A stretch of DNA of 64,000 nucleotides from Petaurus breviceps papuanus (Eukaryota; Chordata; Mammalia; Diprotodontia; Petauridae), in assembly GCA_028583685.1 (NCBI GenBank), contig JAMXIF010000003.1:71551925-71615924 (forward strand), written 5' to 3'. Within the stretch, counting starts at the first letter, position 1. Each line of letters opens with the position of its first letter. Shown here one piece after another: positions 59,901-63,614 of this stretch. The translations under genes and the position numbers were made by a program. The notes beneath the pieces were generated by a model. The model had not been told where the DNA came from, made no database searches, and saw only the letters and a list, made by a program, of their open reading frames with translations.

Positions 59901-60146
59901 CAGTCAGGATACTCTTTCATCCTCAGCTTTACTAACTCTGTGACCTTGAACAAACTTTCAAACCTTTGGGTTTTAATTTTCTAACTGTAAAATGCAGCAA
60001 AGGGAAGGGGGGGAGGGGCGAATATGGGAGATCTTATTATAGGATAAGCTTACCTAATTTTCTTGTAGCTTGATCTTCTGGTTGTATGTGGTCCTCTGGT
60101 TGTCCAGGTAAGACTGACTTTGCTGAGGCAGATTTTTCCTTAAGTC
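15482..60146 (-). CDS. ASPH: ASPH gene, eleven internal exons of the acidic lumenal stalk (partial gene)
   Basis: ASPH encodes a type II ER membrane protein. The long form hydroxylates Asp/Asn in EGF-like domains using 2-oxoglutarate and Fe(II). The short forms (junctin, junctate, humbug) handle ER/SR calcium. I found eleven minus-strand segments bounded by AG and GT splice sites. Their joined translation follows, exon by exon and in order, the human ASPH lumenal stalk as I recall it, from the GLKERST block to the KTDDPEQKAK block. Lengths are 93, 75, 129, 42, 57, 57, 33, 42, 36, 45 and 42 nt (217 codons). Every exon is phase 1 at both ends and open, and the product is strongly acidic. The membrane anchor and EF-hand exons should lie beyond the right edge. 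The next catalytic-side exon (KKKKPKLLNKFDK in human) was not seen left of 15482. Junctin-specific Lys-rich exons were also not found here. Individual exons are listed separately. Confidence 0.93.
15625..15700 (+). repeat. L2-type 3' end
   Basis: caccttagcacagtaccctg, tacacagtagaagcttaata, aatatttgttgact: the conserved L2 3' terminus, about 100 bp upstream of exon W11. Confidence 0.65.
15793..16050 (+). repeat. MAR1-type SINE
   Basis: aggcagctaggtagcacaat head; gtctcagtttcttcatctgt; actggagaaggaaatggcaa; gcaagaaaaccctaaatggg. Full length. Confidence 0.87.
16113..16288 (+). repeat. WALLSI-type tRNA-SINE
   Basis: ggggcagctaagtggcacag, accggccctggagtcaggag, ttcaaatccggcctcagaca, A-rich tail. 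Confidence 0.92.
16430..16540 (+). repeat. CORE-SINE fragment
   Basis: gcagcaggaaacaatggaaa, gggtttgaattctggctctg, then taagcttgagtcacttaa. Confidence 0.6.
16722..16856 (+). repeat. WALLSI-type SINE, 5'-truncated, with TSD
   Basis: Begins at gtgaatagagcaccagagtt and ends in a C-rich then A-rich tail. Flanked by agcttgacag at 16712-16721 and about 16857-16866. The lack of the first ~30 bp points to 5' truncation at insertion. Confidence 0.85.
17365..17510 (+). repeat. CORE-SINE/L2-tail fragment
   Basis: cctcaactgcagaatgggga, taacatttgtaaagtgttta, then a (TTG)-rich end. Confidence 0.6.
17789..17986 (+). repeat. WALLSI-type tRNA-SINE with internal (CA)n
   Basis: Full copy flanked by ggtttaaaa (17780-17788 and 17987-17995). 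A 43-bp CA run (17872-17914) sits exactly between gacacttaa and aaaccgagccgtgtaacctt, inside the SINE body and not in its tail. Confidence 0.92.
18305..19140 (+). repeat. long dispersed repeat of uncertain family, copy 2
   Basis: Begins aacaagtatttattaaatgt, then tcaagcacaatgcaagg; later gaagggctttaagtgccaaa, atggattggaaaaaggagct, ttgagatatctatgggacat. Same order as copy 1 at 5806-7440. Both read in the same orientation. Confidence 0.6.
19170..19990 (+). repeat. L2 LINE fragment split by an L1 3' piece
   Basis: L2 3'-half phrases: cattcaagaccatccccaat, ctttgcacaaatggtccatg, cctggaatgcaatcattcct, then after the insert ggcatcacctcctacacaag. The interrupting piece at 19530-19735 is antisense L1 3' UTR. 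A CT/CA-rich run lies at 19230-19270. Confidence 0.65.
19530..19735 (-). mobile_element. L1 3' UTR fragment, antisense
   Basis: tttatgaaataaaacaagca, tacaacttgctatttcttac, gatggctaccattagacaca: reverse of the 3' UTR seen at 10600-10795 and 11391-11500. Confidence 0.65.
20000..21430. other. intron stretch, mostly unassigned
   Basis: 20000-20110 resembles a short piece of the long repeat's head (tatgtgtaaggcattgtg). The rest has no recognised element or gene. Small (TA) and TATTTA runs occur at 20361-20430. Confidence 0.4.
21440..21535 (-). repeat. hAT-type (Charlie-like) DNA transposon end
   Basis: gtggttttctgagtcaataa, agtgacccctgattttt, gagtttgacactgctg match the end of a marsupial hAT repeat whose other end type appears at 46165-46300. 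Confidence 0.5.
21823..21828 (-). terminator. candidate polyadenylation signal AATAAA (short ASPH isoform)
   Basis: AATAAA on the minus strand, followed by a T/GT-containing stretch (AATTTGTTCACATATAT) suitable as a downstream element. A second AATAAA lies upstream at 21890-21895 and others further up (for example 22095-22100), so alternative cleavage is possible. Confidence 0.45.
23633..23640 (-). CDS. ASPH: ASPH alternative terminal coding stub (Asp-Thr-stop)
   Basis: After a good acceptor (CCCCTTATTTTCACAG) the minus strand reads AT ACT TAA. Joined in phase 1 to exon W10 this gives Asp-Thr-stop. Human junctate/humbug-type isoforms, as I recall them, end EVPPDT; here the end would be EIPSDT. 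An eight-nucleotide coding end in the right frame, with the same two residues, and in the right intron, is strong evidence for a conserved alternative last exon. Confidence 0.8.
24040..24180 (-). repeat. CORE-SINE, antisense
   Basis: cttgaacctagatctctctt, actccaaggctgaagtactt, ctactatgccatgctgcc: reverse of a MIR/THER1 body. Confidence 0.55.
24500..24775 (+). repeat. CORE-SINE interrupted by a MAR1 3' end
   Basis: tttggtaagtaactaaatga is followed at 24548-24655 by the MAR1 tail (gaaggaaatggcaaaccact, cagggtcacggagaattgta). The CORE-SINE then resumes (aacatctctaggcctctttc, gatctccttccagctctgat). Confidence 0.65.
25075..26790 (-). mobile_element. L1 LINE, antisense, with SINE insertion
   Basis: Plus-strand text such as gcatcaattcatacaaatct, atttgtatgaggtaatataa, gtttgagatctggtagcatt is antisense marsupial L1 ORF2/3' sequence. 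25690-26030 within it does not read as L1 and may be a separate LINE piece (aggatgggctggtcatatgg recalls an RTE ORF end). A type C SINE is at 26051-26215. A (TG)n run lies at 25077-25102. Confidence 0.6.
26051..26215 (+). repeat. type C tRNA-SINE, monomer (right-unit type)
   Basis: gggcagccaggtggctcagt head, gagcaccggccccaaagtcg, cagatacttaccaccacacc, A tail. Flanked by a 16-bp TSD agaacagtttctctag (26035-26050 and 26216-26231). It carries the diagnostic bases of the right half of the dimers. Confidence 0.93.
26800..29400 (-). mobile_element. RTE-type LINE, antisense, broken
   Basis: The minus strand at about 27160-27200 reads MLNMFVDDIVQ, close to the reverse-transcriptase FADDIVLI motif of RTE-type elements. 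Surrounding text (for example gccaaacacttttggtgagc-like 27250-27275) has the general look of marsupial RTE. The 5' and 3' limits are uncertain. Frames are broken in many places, so this is an old copy. A WALLSI SINE is inserted at 27611-27780. Confidence 0.45.
27611..27780 (+). repeat. WALLSI-type tRNA-SINE
   Basis: gggggctaggtggcgcagtg, gcgccggccctggagtcagg, A-rich tail. Flanked by attgcatgtag / attgtatgtag, a slightly diverged TSD. Confidence 0.9.
29610..29720 (+). repeat. head fragment of the long dispersed repeat / L2-like antisense
   Basis: gcagttattaagttcctact, gagtatcaggcaatatgcta, aggagctcacaatctaatga. A similar head lies at 31965-32075. Confidence 0.5.
30181..30490 (-). repeat. dimeric type C tRNA-SINE (copy 1)
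   Basis: Two tRNA-SINE units head to tail, reading on the minus strand. The left unit is at 30343-30490 (GGTAGCACAG, then CACCCGCCCAGAAACACCTG). The right unit is at 30181-30342 (GGTGGCTCAG, then ACCACACCCAGAAATAATAA). They join as CCCCAATTGCTTAGGGGCGG with no A tail between. Only the right unit carries the poly(A). A single TSD, taacctgtatatttc, flanks the whole dimer (30166-30180 and 30491-30505). Confidence 0.93.
30849..31068 (+). repeat. MAR1-type SINE
   Basis: gggcagatatgtggcagagt, gaatgccaggcctggactca, aatggcaaatcactccaata, then the cacagagtt...gctgaaatgg end. Confidence 0.83.
31640..31700 (+). repeat. hAT-type DNA transposon end
   Basis: aaggtcacatgtagcctaga, ggctataggttccccacccc, tgg: typical terminal sequence of old hAT repeats. 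Confidence 0.45.
31965..32075 (+). repeat. head fragment of the long dispersed repeat
   Basis: aagtatttattaagttccta, ctacatgctaggaactgtgc, taggtactagggatacaagt. Confidence 0.5.
32240..32760 (+). repeat. L2 LINE fragment
   Basis: L2 3'-half order: taaagtgatgctcttaaaac, ataggtctaaccatatcatt, caccctattgcctctagaat, aaaatacaaactcttctctt, tcacaatctggttctgaccc, cagttcaggtaccactccct. It is diverged and old. Confidence 0.75.
33330..33642 (+). repeat. dimeric type C tRNA-SINE (copy 2)
   Basis: Left unit 33330-33477 (ggccaggtagcacagtgaat; cacccacccagaaacacctg) is fused as ccccaattgcttagaggcag to the right unit 33478-33642 (gccaggtggctcagcaagta; agcaccacacccagaaataa). The A tail follows only the right unit. 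One TSD, gtaagaaaaatg, at 33318-33329 and 33643-33654. Confidence 0.93.
34373..34768 (+). repeat. 5' LTR of the ERV-L-like provirus
   Basis: Starts at TGTAATGGTAATGGGAATTT and ends ggtgataca. It shares tgaatttggttttctggtgt and the terminal segment with the 3' LTR. The sequence just inside (tggggtgacaaggatgggat) is where a primer-binding site would be, and is loosely like the tRNA-Leu type used by ERV-L elements. Confidence 0.85.
36845..37275 (+). repeat. 3' LTR of the ERV-L-like provirus
   Basis: Starts tgtaatggtaatggaaattt and ends ggtgctaca, followed by the agggca target repeat. It contains ggtcgaatgtaatcacatgg, agcctgtgg, also present in the solo LTRs at 10795 and 41435. Confidence 0.87.
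37304..37608 (+). repeat. dimeric type C tRNA-SINE (copy 3)
   Basis: Left unit 37304-37449 (cggccaggtagcacagcgag; cacccacccagaaacacctg) is fused as ccccaattgcttaggggcag to the right unit 37450-37608 (gccaggtggctcagtgagta; caccacacccagaaataata). Single TSD aagaattgctatttttca (37286-37303 and 37609-37626). It sits 28 bp beyond the provirus. Confidence 0.94.
37746..37790 (-). CDS. ASPH: ASPH exon W10 (splice branch point between isoforms)
   Basis: A 45-nt, phase 1-1 exon with acceptor ATTTTAG and donor GTATGA. It encodes (E)GNISPVEEQHEIPS, matching human VSIFPVEEQQEVPP. From here the transcript can go two ways: to the terminal exon at 23640 (junctate-type end) or on to W11 at 15523 (hydroxylase). 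A dimeric SINE sits 137 nt downstream of its donor. Confidence 0.92.
38683..38732 (+). repeat. (TG)n microsatellite
   Basis: tgtgtgtgtgtgtgtgcatg-type run with c interruptions, 240 bp downstream of the donor of ASPH exon W9. Confidence 0.9.
38926..38961 (-). CDS. ASPH: ASPH exon W9
   Basis: A 36-nt, phase 1-1 exon with acceptor TTTTTAG and donor GTAAGT. It encodes (D)IAVEDLNMGLE. It corresponds to human EDNPVEDSQVIVEE (shared VED). The very T-rich polypyrimidine tract supports the acceptor. Confidence 0.83.
39400..39595 (+). repeat. CORE-SINE
   Basis: aattctggctctaccactca, gtgattaagtcactgaactg, gataataatacctctctcac, then gaactaagtactaag-like tail. Confidence 0.6.
39596..40370 (+). repeat. 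CR1/L3-type LINE relic
   Basis: Begins tcacagaatttgagtgttgg (the CR1-clade motif 'atcatagaat...ttgggttgga'). Continues agcctttgcttgatctctaa, atattccagaggaggtctaa, cagtgctgcatatccaaata, taagactttacatttatccc, gatctatcttgtcaagatct. The order fits a CR1/L3 element of amniote age. Confidence 0.7.
40390..40640 (+). repeat. L2-type 3' fragment
   Basis: ctaggctccttaaaagaggt, caagcacagtgtcttaaaat, ttaataaccgtttgttgag. Confidence 0.55.
40940..41315 (+). repeat. L2-type 3' end
   Basis: ttagactataaactccttga, gggcagcttccttttattaa, cttggcgcagcatctgacac, atggtgcttaataaatattt. It ends about 50 bp before ASPH exon W8. Confidence 0.65.
41361..41402 (-). CDS. ASPH: ASPH exon W8
   Basis: A 42-nt, phase 1-1 exon with donor GTAAAT. 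It encodes (V)SEPPENERTEAVS, matching human AVYEPLENEGIEITEV. Two tandem acceptors exist (TTATAG, then TCAG 4 nt on). Only the upstream one keeps the frame and the human match. A solo LTR is inserted about 30 nt upstream of this exon (41435-42026), very close to the acceptor/branch region. Confidence 0.87.
41435..42026 (+). mobile_element. solo LTR, ERV-L-like fossil
   Basis: 592 bp homologous along its length to 10795-11390 (shared aggctgaatgtggtcacatg, gatttggccagatgagactc, gcttgtaacttctgtttgta). It ends gctgctaca and is flanked by catcc (41430-41434 and 42027-42031). It lies 32 bp upstream of the acceptor of ASPH exon W8. Fossil without internal sequence. Confidence 0.87.
42130..42310 (+). 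repeat. CORE-SINE
   Basis: gacactagctgtgtgacttt, ggtaaagcatttaacttttt, ctcttaagtctcttgcagtt. Confidence 0.6.
42780..42926 (-). repeat. WALLSI-type tRNA-SINE, antisense
   Basis: gacttgcccagggtcacaca, tgaactcaggtccttctgac, tccagggccagtgctctatt, ending tacctagttaccccc. Confidence 0.88.
43050..45010 (+). mobile_element. L2 LINE, long relic covering endonuclease and RT parts, with SINE
   Basis: Plus-strand frames near 43530-43740 carry LIFGNLIIHIDGSSNT and FPDLTITNNF, like the L2 endonuclease (GDFNIHVD; LDLVITNN). After the SINE at 44683-44852, FSVLIFLNFSVPLDT resembles the RT block (FSVLLLDLSAAFDTV). About 2 kb is preserved with many frame breaks, as expected of an ancient LINE. Confidence 0.75.
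44683..44852 (+). repeat. WALLSI-type tRNA-SINE
   Basis: cggggcggctaggtggtgca ... cttaacacaaaaacttgcca. Flanked by aaatctgatggt (44671-44682 and 44853-44864). Inserted in the L2 relic. Confidence 0.93.
45290..45560 (+). repeat. CORE-SINE pieces
   Basis: agcaagtcatttcaaatctc, gatgatctctaaggcccttt, ccaatttcaaatgctatgat; then 45475-45555 resembles the reverse of a similar body. Confidence 0.5.
46060..46165 (+). repeat. CORE-SINE fragment
   Basis: ccaggcagatctgggttcaa, tacttaacctctcagtgctc. Confidence 0.55.
46165..46300 (+). repeat. hAT-type (Charlie-like) DNA transposon remnant
   Basis: cagtggcgtcaaactccagt, gaaacaggggccagtaaact, ttaaatattccccaattaca, ttttgatctggttcaggcca. A common marsupial hAT derivative. 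Confidence 0.6.
46685..46717 (-). CDS. ASPH: ASPH exon W7 (33 nt)
   Basis: The shortest exon found: 33 nt, phase 1-1, acceptor TTAATAG and donor GTGTGA. It encodes (E)DTTYQDYDEQ, matching human DDVTYQVYEEQ. It is too short for ORF detection and was found by frame and splice-site reading. Confidence 0.88.
47159..47215 (-). CDS. ASPH: ASPH exon W6
   Basis: A 57-nt, phase 1-1 exon with acceptor TTTATAG and donor GTATGA. It encodes (D)YQEIIEPGVKDTIPEYET. It corresponds to human DSSEPVVEDERLHHDT; similarity is limited to EP and to spacing and acidity, so the assignment rests mainly on exon order, phase and length. Confidence 0.82.
47864..47920 (-). CDS. ASPH: ASPH exon W5
   Basis: A 57-nt, phase 1-1 exon with acceptor TTTTCAG and donor GTTTGT. 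It encodes (D)SNEYNKDVEEIVYEQENP. It matches human DCNQDMEEMMSEQENP, including the EQENP end, which is one of the clearest identity blocks in the window. Confidence 0.92.
48135..48176 (-). CDS. ASPH: ASPH exon W4
   Basis: A 42-nt, phase 1-1 microexon-like cassette with acceptor TTTTCAG and donor GTGAGA. It encodes (E)TEDRYYQTEGPES. The human counterpart is TEHSYHVEETVSQ. The splice sites are strong and it lies 215 nt from W5. Confidence 0.87.
48617..48778 (+). repeat. WALLSI-type tRNA-SINE
   Basis: ggggcggctaggtggcgcag ... cttaacacaaaaactagccg. Flanked by aaaaatagacaaata (48602-48616 and 48779-48793). Very close to the inferred consensus, so young. Confidence 0.94.
48840..49240 (+). repeat. 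L2 piece followed by a fragment of the long dispersed repeat (copy 3)
   Basis: 48870-48970 has L2-like tcttcataaagcctttcctg. 48985-49240 has aaggctggaaagacaggaca, gagcagtgatatagtcagta, attagaagactacaatattc, parallel to copies 1 and 2. Confidence 0.5.
49914..50078 (-). repeat. WALLSI-type tRNA-SINE, antisense
   Basis: gcaattggggttaagtgact, tgaactcaggtcctcctgac, cagtgctctattcactaagc. Flanked by agataagct (49905-49913 and 50079-50087). Confidence 0.92.
51076..51204 (-). CDS. ASPH: ASPH exon W3 (longest stalk exon in the window)
   Basis: A 129-nt, phase 1-1 exon with acceptor AAAATAG and donor GTATAA. It contains EDEEEIPMRNELDDKLED followed by LETETLHE. The human counterpart is EDDEFLMATDVDDRFETLEPEVSHEE. 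Roughly a third of the residues are Glu or Asp, in keeping with the acidic lumenal domain of junctate/humbug. In mammals this exon is among those skipped in shorter isoforms; the symmetric phase here allows that. Confidence 0.92.
51590..53700. other. intron stretch, no assigned element
   Basis: AT-rich intron between ASPH exons W2 and W3. A few short A/T runs and a (TG/CA)-like patch (53221-53270) are present, but I recognise no gene, SINE or LINE. Confidence 0.4.
53735..53950 (+). repeat. CORE-SINE
   Basis: gtgacttgaagtcaggagag, acctggaatcaaattctgtc, ctcagttctcctcatcttct, cacagggtggttgtgagttt. Confidence 0.6.
54040..54175 (-). repeat. CORE-SINE, antisense
   Basis: tctgtgaggtgggtactatc, gaatggtaaaaccgaggatc: reverse MIR-like tail. 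Confidence 0.5.
54690..54900 (-). repeat. THER1/MIR-like SINE, antisense
   Basis: aggtaatctagttcaaactc, gaggatactgaggccacaag, agtggtcttgtccctatacc. Confidence 0.55.
55393..55467 (-). CDS. ASPH: ASPH exon W2
   Basis: A 75-nt, phase 1-1 exon with acceptor CTTTTAG and donor GTATGA. It encodes (E)HQNVENEIEENIEFVLKEAL and ends QIQH. This aligns with human AEPQNIEDEAKEQIQSLLHEMVHAEH. An amphipathic, acidic helix is likely. It joins W1 and W3 in frame. Confidence 0.9.
55620..55735 (+). repeat. CORE-SINE fragment
   Basis: aggcattgtggggcaaataa, tagagtcagactcagagtca, gtgactgaacctctcagtgt. It lies about 150 bp upstream of the acceptor of ASPH exon W2. Confidence 0.55.
56530..57050 (-). mobile_element. 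possible solo LTR (fossil), antisense
   Basis: The minus strand shows a promoter-like TATATAAAACCC (around 56665-56680), then a GAATTTATTCC segment and a GTGTCCCAGCACTTC end. This layout suggests an LTR. It does not match the ERV-L-like LTRs in this window. I could not define its ends or target repeats. Confidence 0.35.
57240..57462 (-). repeat. MIR-type CORE-SINE with L2-type tail, antisense
   Basis: caaagtactttacaaatttt, atctcattttatcctcacaa, cagatgaggaaaccgaagca, tcacacagctagaaagcatc, ctccaagcctagcattctat. Nearly complete. Confidence 0.75.
57480..57830 (+). repeat. L2 LINE fragment
   Basis: taagattaaatctaatcata, ctttgcttcctgaatcaatt, ccttctgtctgcttacccta. A further L2-like piece lies at 58555-58690. 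Confidence 0.5.
58000..58250 (+). repeat. fragment of the long dispersed repeat (copy 4)
   Basis: ggaaacactggagtttattt, gtgctttaggaagattacta, acagctgagtagaggataga, ctcttacaatagtgtaggtt, parallel to the middle of copies 1 and 2. Confidence 0.55.
59316..59495 (+). repeat. possible hAT-type DNA transposon remnant
   Basis: Starts caggggctcttaattgtagt and ends ggtctaggaacccc, which would be degenerate terminal inverted repeats; gaagtctatggaccttttct lies inside. No clean 8-bp target repeat. Confidence 0.4.
59540..60000. repeat. two CORE-SINE fragments flanking AT-rich sequence
   Basis: 59545-59650 reads as antisense MIR-like (gaggcttgcccagggattac). 59880-60000 reads sense (ctaactctgtgaccttgaac, ttctaactgtaaaatgcag). 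The second ends about 55 bp downstream of the donor of ASPH exon W1. Confidence 0.5.
60054..60146 (-). CDS. ASPH: ASPH exon W1 (GLKE block after the EF-hand-like segment)
   Basis: A 93-nt exon with acceptor AATGCAG and donor GTAAGC. In phase 1 it reads LKEKSASAKSVLPGQPEDH and continues through IQPEDQATRKL. This matches the human GLKERSTSEPAVPPEEAEPHTEPEEQ block in position and composition. The first codon (Gly) is split with the upstream exon, which should carry the EF-hand-like DADGDGDFDVDDAKVLL segment and is not in this window. The acceptor's pyrimidine tract is weak, but the reading frame and donor are clear. Confidence 0.9.
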   Translation of the reverse strand, partial: DLRKNLPQQSQSYLDNQRTTYNQKIKLQEN

Positions 60147-61589
60147 CTGCATTTTTCATTCATAAAGTTAACTTTGGCTTTTTGTGAAAATGGAAAACTT
60201 TATTCAAATATATATTAGACCAGGAAAAAGATCATATTCACAAACATTTCCAATAGATTGCTTAGAGACTATCTGGAAAGGTTTCTAAGAGTTAGTATCT
60301 CCACCTAGAAAATATATAATTTTAAATTAAAACTATAGTAGGAAAAAGACATTGTTTGAATGTGTACCTTTTCACTAATTAGAATTACATTTAGGTTGTC
60401 CAAAAGAAAAATTATATTCAAAATAAGAATTTTATCTAGCTACTATCCACATTATCTAGTATTTCCCATAAAAAAAAATTTTAAAGATTAATTTCTAAGC
60501 ACATTTTAATAGGAACATACATTCAAGTTTCAAACTCATATTTTACACACTATACTGTGAATTTTTTTTCAGTTTTTACATTGTCATACACTGAAAACTG
60601 ATGTGCAAAATAAAATCATAATGTTCTCTCATTCCATAGGTTACCTACAAAGTATGCCACTATAGTAATACTAAGTACTAATATATCTGATATCTGAAAA
60701 AAAAAATGGTGATTTTATTTCCAACTCCACTTTTAATTACAGAAAATCATAGGTGTAATAACTAAATATGGACAACAGTCCAATTCAAATACCACTGAAA
60801 AAATGCAAGAGATCACAGAAAACCTGTAAATGTTTTAAAAAGAAAAATATCATGCACAGATTATTTATTGCTCTTAAACCACCAATAATGGTCTGATAAA
60901 CATATCTGTAAACAAGATTAACAGCATCAAGTAAGGAAAAAATATTTTTAACCTAATATCTCAACTATATGTATATGTGCATGTGTGTCTTTTAATCAGT
61001 AAAGAAAATTTCAGTGGCACAAATACTGATTTATAAGTACCACCACATTGCCTTGTTTTACTATGTATATATACTAGGAAGGTTTTGTTGTTCCTTTCCA
61101 TGCGGGGAAGAAGGAGGATGGGGAAGGGATACATTCCCCCAACTTGACCTCCTAAAATGCAAAGGAAGGCCAGAAGGAATTACAAACAGTACAACTTTGA
61201 AAGTTACATGTTGGATTGACCGTATATCAAAAATGTTAAGCTCTATATAATTGCTTCATAATTTTAGATAAAATTCTGCACTGCTTGATGTTCTGTGATT
61301 TATGGGGAAATGTTCAATTATCTAATGTTTTTTGTTTTTGTTTTTTAGAGCAGAATTCTTTTAAAAAGAAGATGGAGAAAGAAAAAAGGAAAAACTAGTT
61401 ACAAGTGGTCCAAGGTCCAGTGGTTGCTGTGGAGGGGTAAAAAAAACTTCAGGTTCCCTATTACTGTGTAGCTTAGTCTCCCTATTTAGGCTGGTCCATT
61501 CTACTTTGTAGTTCATTATAGTGTTTCCCCATGGAATCCCAGGTCCTTCTCACTTGGAAAAAAGGAAAGACAAATACATGCTTTCCATA

Positions 61590-61594
61590 GACAT

Positions 61595-61643
<49 letters not shown>
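61590..61643 (+). repeat. (CA)n microsatellite
   Basis: Pure CA run of about 50 bp. No SINE body was seen around it, unlike the CA runs at 1-32 and 17872-17914. Confidence 0.95.
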
Positions 61644-61644
<1 letters not shown>

Positions 61645-62334
61645 ATACCCTGTACTTCCTTTCAGCATTTATTAATAATAGAGTAAATACAGTATTCAGG
61701 AAGGCTTCATAACCAACTCTAAAACAAAAATTTTAGACAGAAAGTTTCTATTAATTTCTAATTTCCTTTATTCTCCAGAATTTTTGTTTCCTTCCATTCA
61801 ATTTTTTTATTGTTCCTTCTTCTGTGTCTGTCCTCACAGTAAAATATACACAAATATATATTCATACTTCCCTTCTTCTTACCTCACCACACCACATACC
61901 TTGTAAAGCTTTGAAGAGTCTGATAAAGGCAGAGAAGGCCTTTAGCACAGAAGGAATTCCTCCTATTTCAATTTAACTACTTATCCCCCCAAAAAATCTA
62001 AAGTTAATTAAAAGGAGTCACTATTATTTTCTGGTCATGGAATCTTCCTCTACTTCTAAGTACTTTCCTAAATAACAATGGGTCATAACACCAGTGGCAA
62101 TAAATCCCAAATTCCTTTAGTGTATAAGGATATAGAACGTTTCCCAGTAGCCACAATCCCCTTTCCCCTTTCCATGCTCCTAGTTCTATGCTGTTAATAT
62201 ATCCCCAATAATCCTAACTCTATGCAGTTAATGAGATCAGAGTGAGAATACTAAACCCTTTTCAGTTGTATGAAGAAGGTATAACAGTAATCTACTAAAA
62301 ACTAATGTTTTGTTGGAGCCAGTTGTACCTACAA

Positions 62335-62577
62335 TGTTGTTTTTCAGTCACATCTGACTTTGTGACTCCACTTTGGGTTTTCTTGGCAAAGATATTAGAG
62401 TGATCTGCCATTTCCTTCTCCAGTTCATCTTACAGACAAGGAAACTGAGGCAAACAGGATCAAATGACTTGCCTGGTTTCACAGTTATTAAGTGTCTGAG
62501 TCCAGATTTGAACTCATAAAGATGTCTTCTTGGTGCTGAGCCCAGAGCTCCCTCCACTGCACCACCTTGTTGTGCCT
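62335..62577 (-). repeat. MAR1-type SINE, antisense
   Basis: tttcagtcacatctgacttt, gggttttcttggcaaagata, catttccttctccagttcat, gaggcaaacaggatcaaatg, then the reversed head ending caccaccttgttgtgcc. Confidence 0.86.
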
Positions 62578-62695
62578 ACTATACCAGCCCACAAATGACA
62601 ATTGTTCAATTTTCAGTATTTCATCTCAGAAACCATTAAGCTACATACTAGCACTTCATATAGTGTTATGCTAATTGCCTAGAAACAGGGATCAG

Positions 62696-62840
62696 CAAAC
62701 TACACCTAAAGGCCAAATCCTGCCCTCAGTCAGTTTTTGTAAAGGCCTGAGATCTAATAATGGCTTTTACTTTTTAAAATACAACTATTTTAAAAAGTAA
62801 AAGCCATTCTTAGTTCCTGCAAATAGTGTGCTAAGCCCTG
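62696..62840 (+). repeat. MER5-like hAT (Charlie) element with internal hairpin
   Basis: Starts cagggatcagcaaactacac (MER5 start: caggggtcggcaaactatgg), has ggccaaatcctgccc and cagtttttgtaaa, and ends gtgctaagccctg. The middle holds a perfect inverted repeat at 62759-62781 and 62786-62808. Confidence 0.65.
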
Positions 62841-62924
62841 GTCTAGGCTTAAGGAAGTGATAGAGAAAATGTTAATGTAAATTAAGTGTGTCATGTGTAC
62901 ATGAGCTAGTTGTTAAATATTTAC

Positions 62925-62996
62925 CAGGATGTTCCTCATGGGAATGAATTTCATGCTGATTGTAGACTTTTTTCAAACAAAATAGAGCAATAGCTG
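62925..62996 (-). other. candidate unannotated ASPH cassette exon with hydrophobic segment
   Basis: A minus-strand interval with tandem acceptors (TTTTAG, then CAG) and a consensus-like donor (CCTG then GTAAAT). It is 72 nt, phase 1-1 like every ASPH stalk exon, and open. It would encode AIALFCLKKVYNQHEIHSHE and end EHP. The open frame extends upstream as IGEVLLLLA, so an alternative first exon with a membrane segment is another reading. I recall no counterpart in human ASPH. Chance is quite possible. Confidence 0.2.
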
Positions 62997-63614
62997 CTAA
63001 AAGCAGTAATACTTCTCCAATGAGTGAATTTTCTCTTTTATTCTACTTCACTTCTAACCATTAAAAAACTGTCATATTTTTCATTATTTTTTTCTTTATT
63101 ATTTTCTCTATTATACCTTTTGCCATCGTTTTTGTGATTACATTGGAATTCCTAAAGATTTAGGATAACTCTGAAAACAGGTAATAGGATTAAGGAAGCC
63201 CAAAATTTTTTTCATCTTTTTAAAAATAGTATATAACACAGGCAGAAAATAAGGACAGGATATAACAAAATTAAACAATAGCTCAGTATCCAAAATAGCA
63301 GGGATCCCTGGAATATCCCATCCAAGAATATTCTTCTCCCTCCCAAGTTACCTATAAACCTGAAACATGTGGAAGTAATTTCTATTAATGAGATTCCAGA
63401 AATCTGCTTTAATCTATGTTCTTGGGTTAAAAGTTTTCATTCATAGTTTAAAGCTAATAAAAATTAAAGCAAAAGTTCCATAAAACAAGTTTAAAACCTC
63501 TAAGATTAATTCACATAGAGGTAAAATTTTTAATGCTTATTATCAATCAACACTAGTAACTATGTAGGTCAGAGAGTCACACAGGATTGAATAGTCTCTA
63601 AAAATGTTTATCCC

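Noticed and set aside
15482-60146. Junctin-specific Lys-rich exons within the introns
   Set aside because: I looked on the minus strand for phase-1 intervals encoding the KRKTKAKVKELTKEE-type sequence and found none; they probably lie outside the window.
62348-62557. Minus-strand frame of 69 codons
   Set aside because: It is a translation of a MAR1 SINE.
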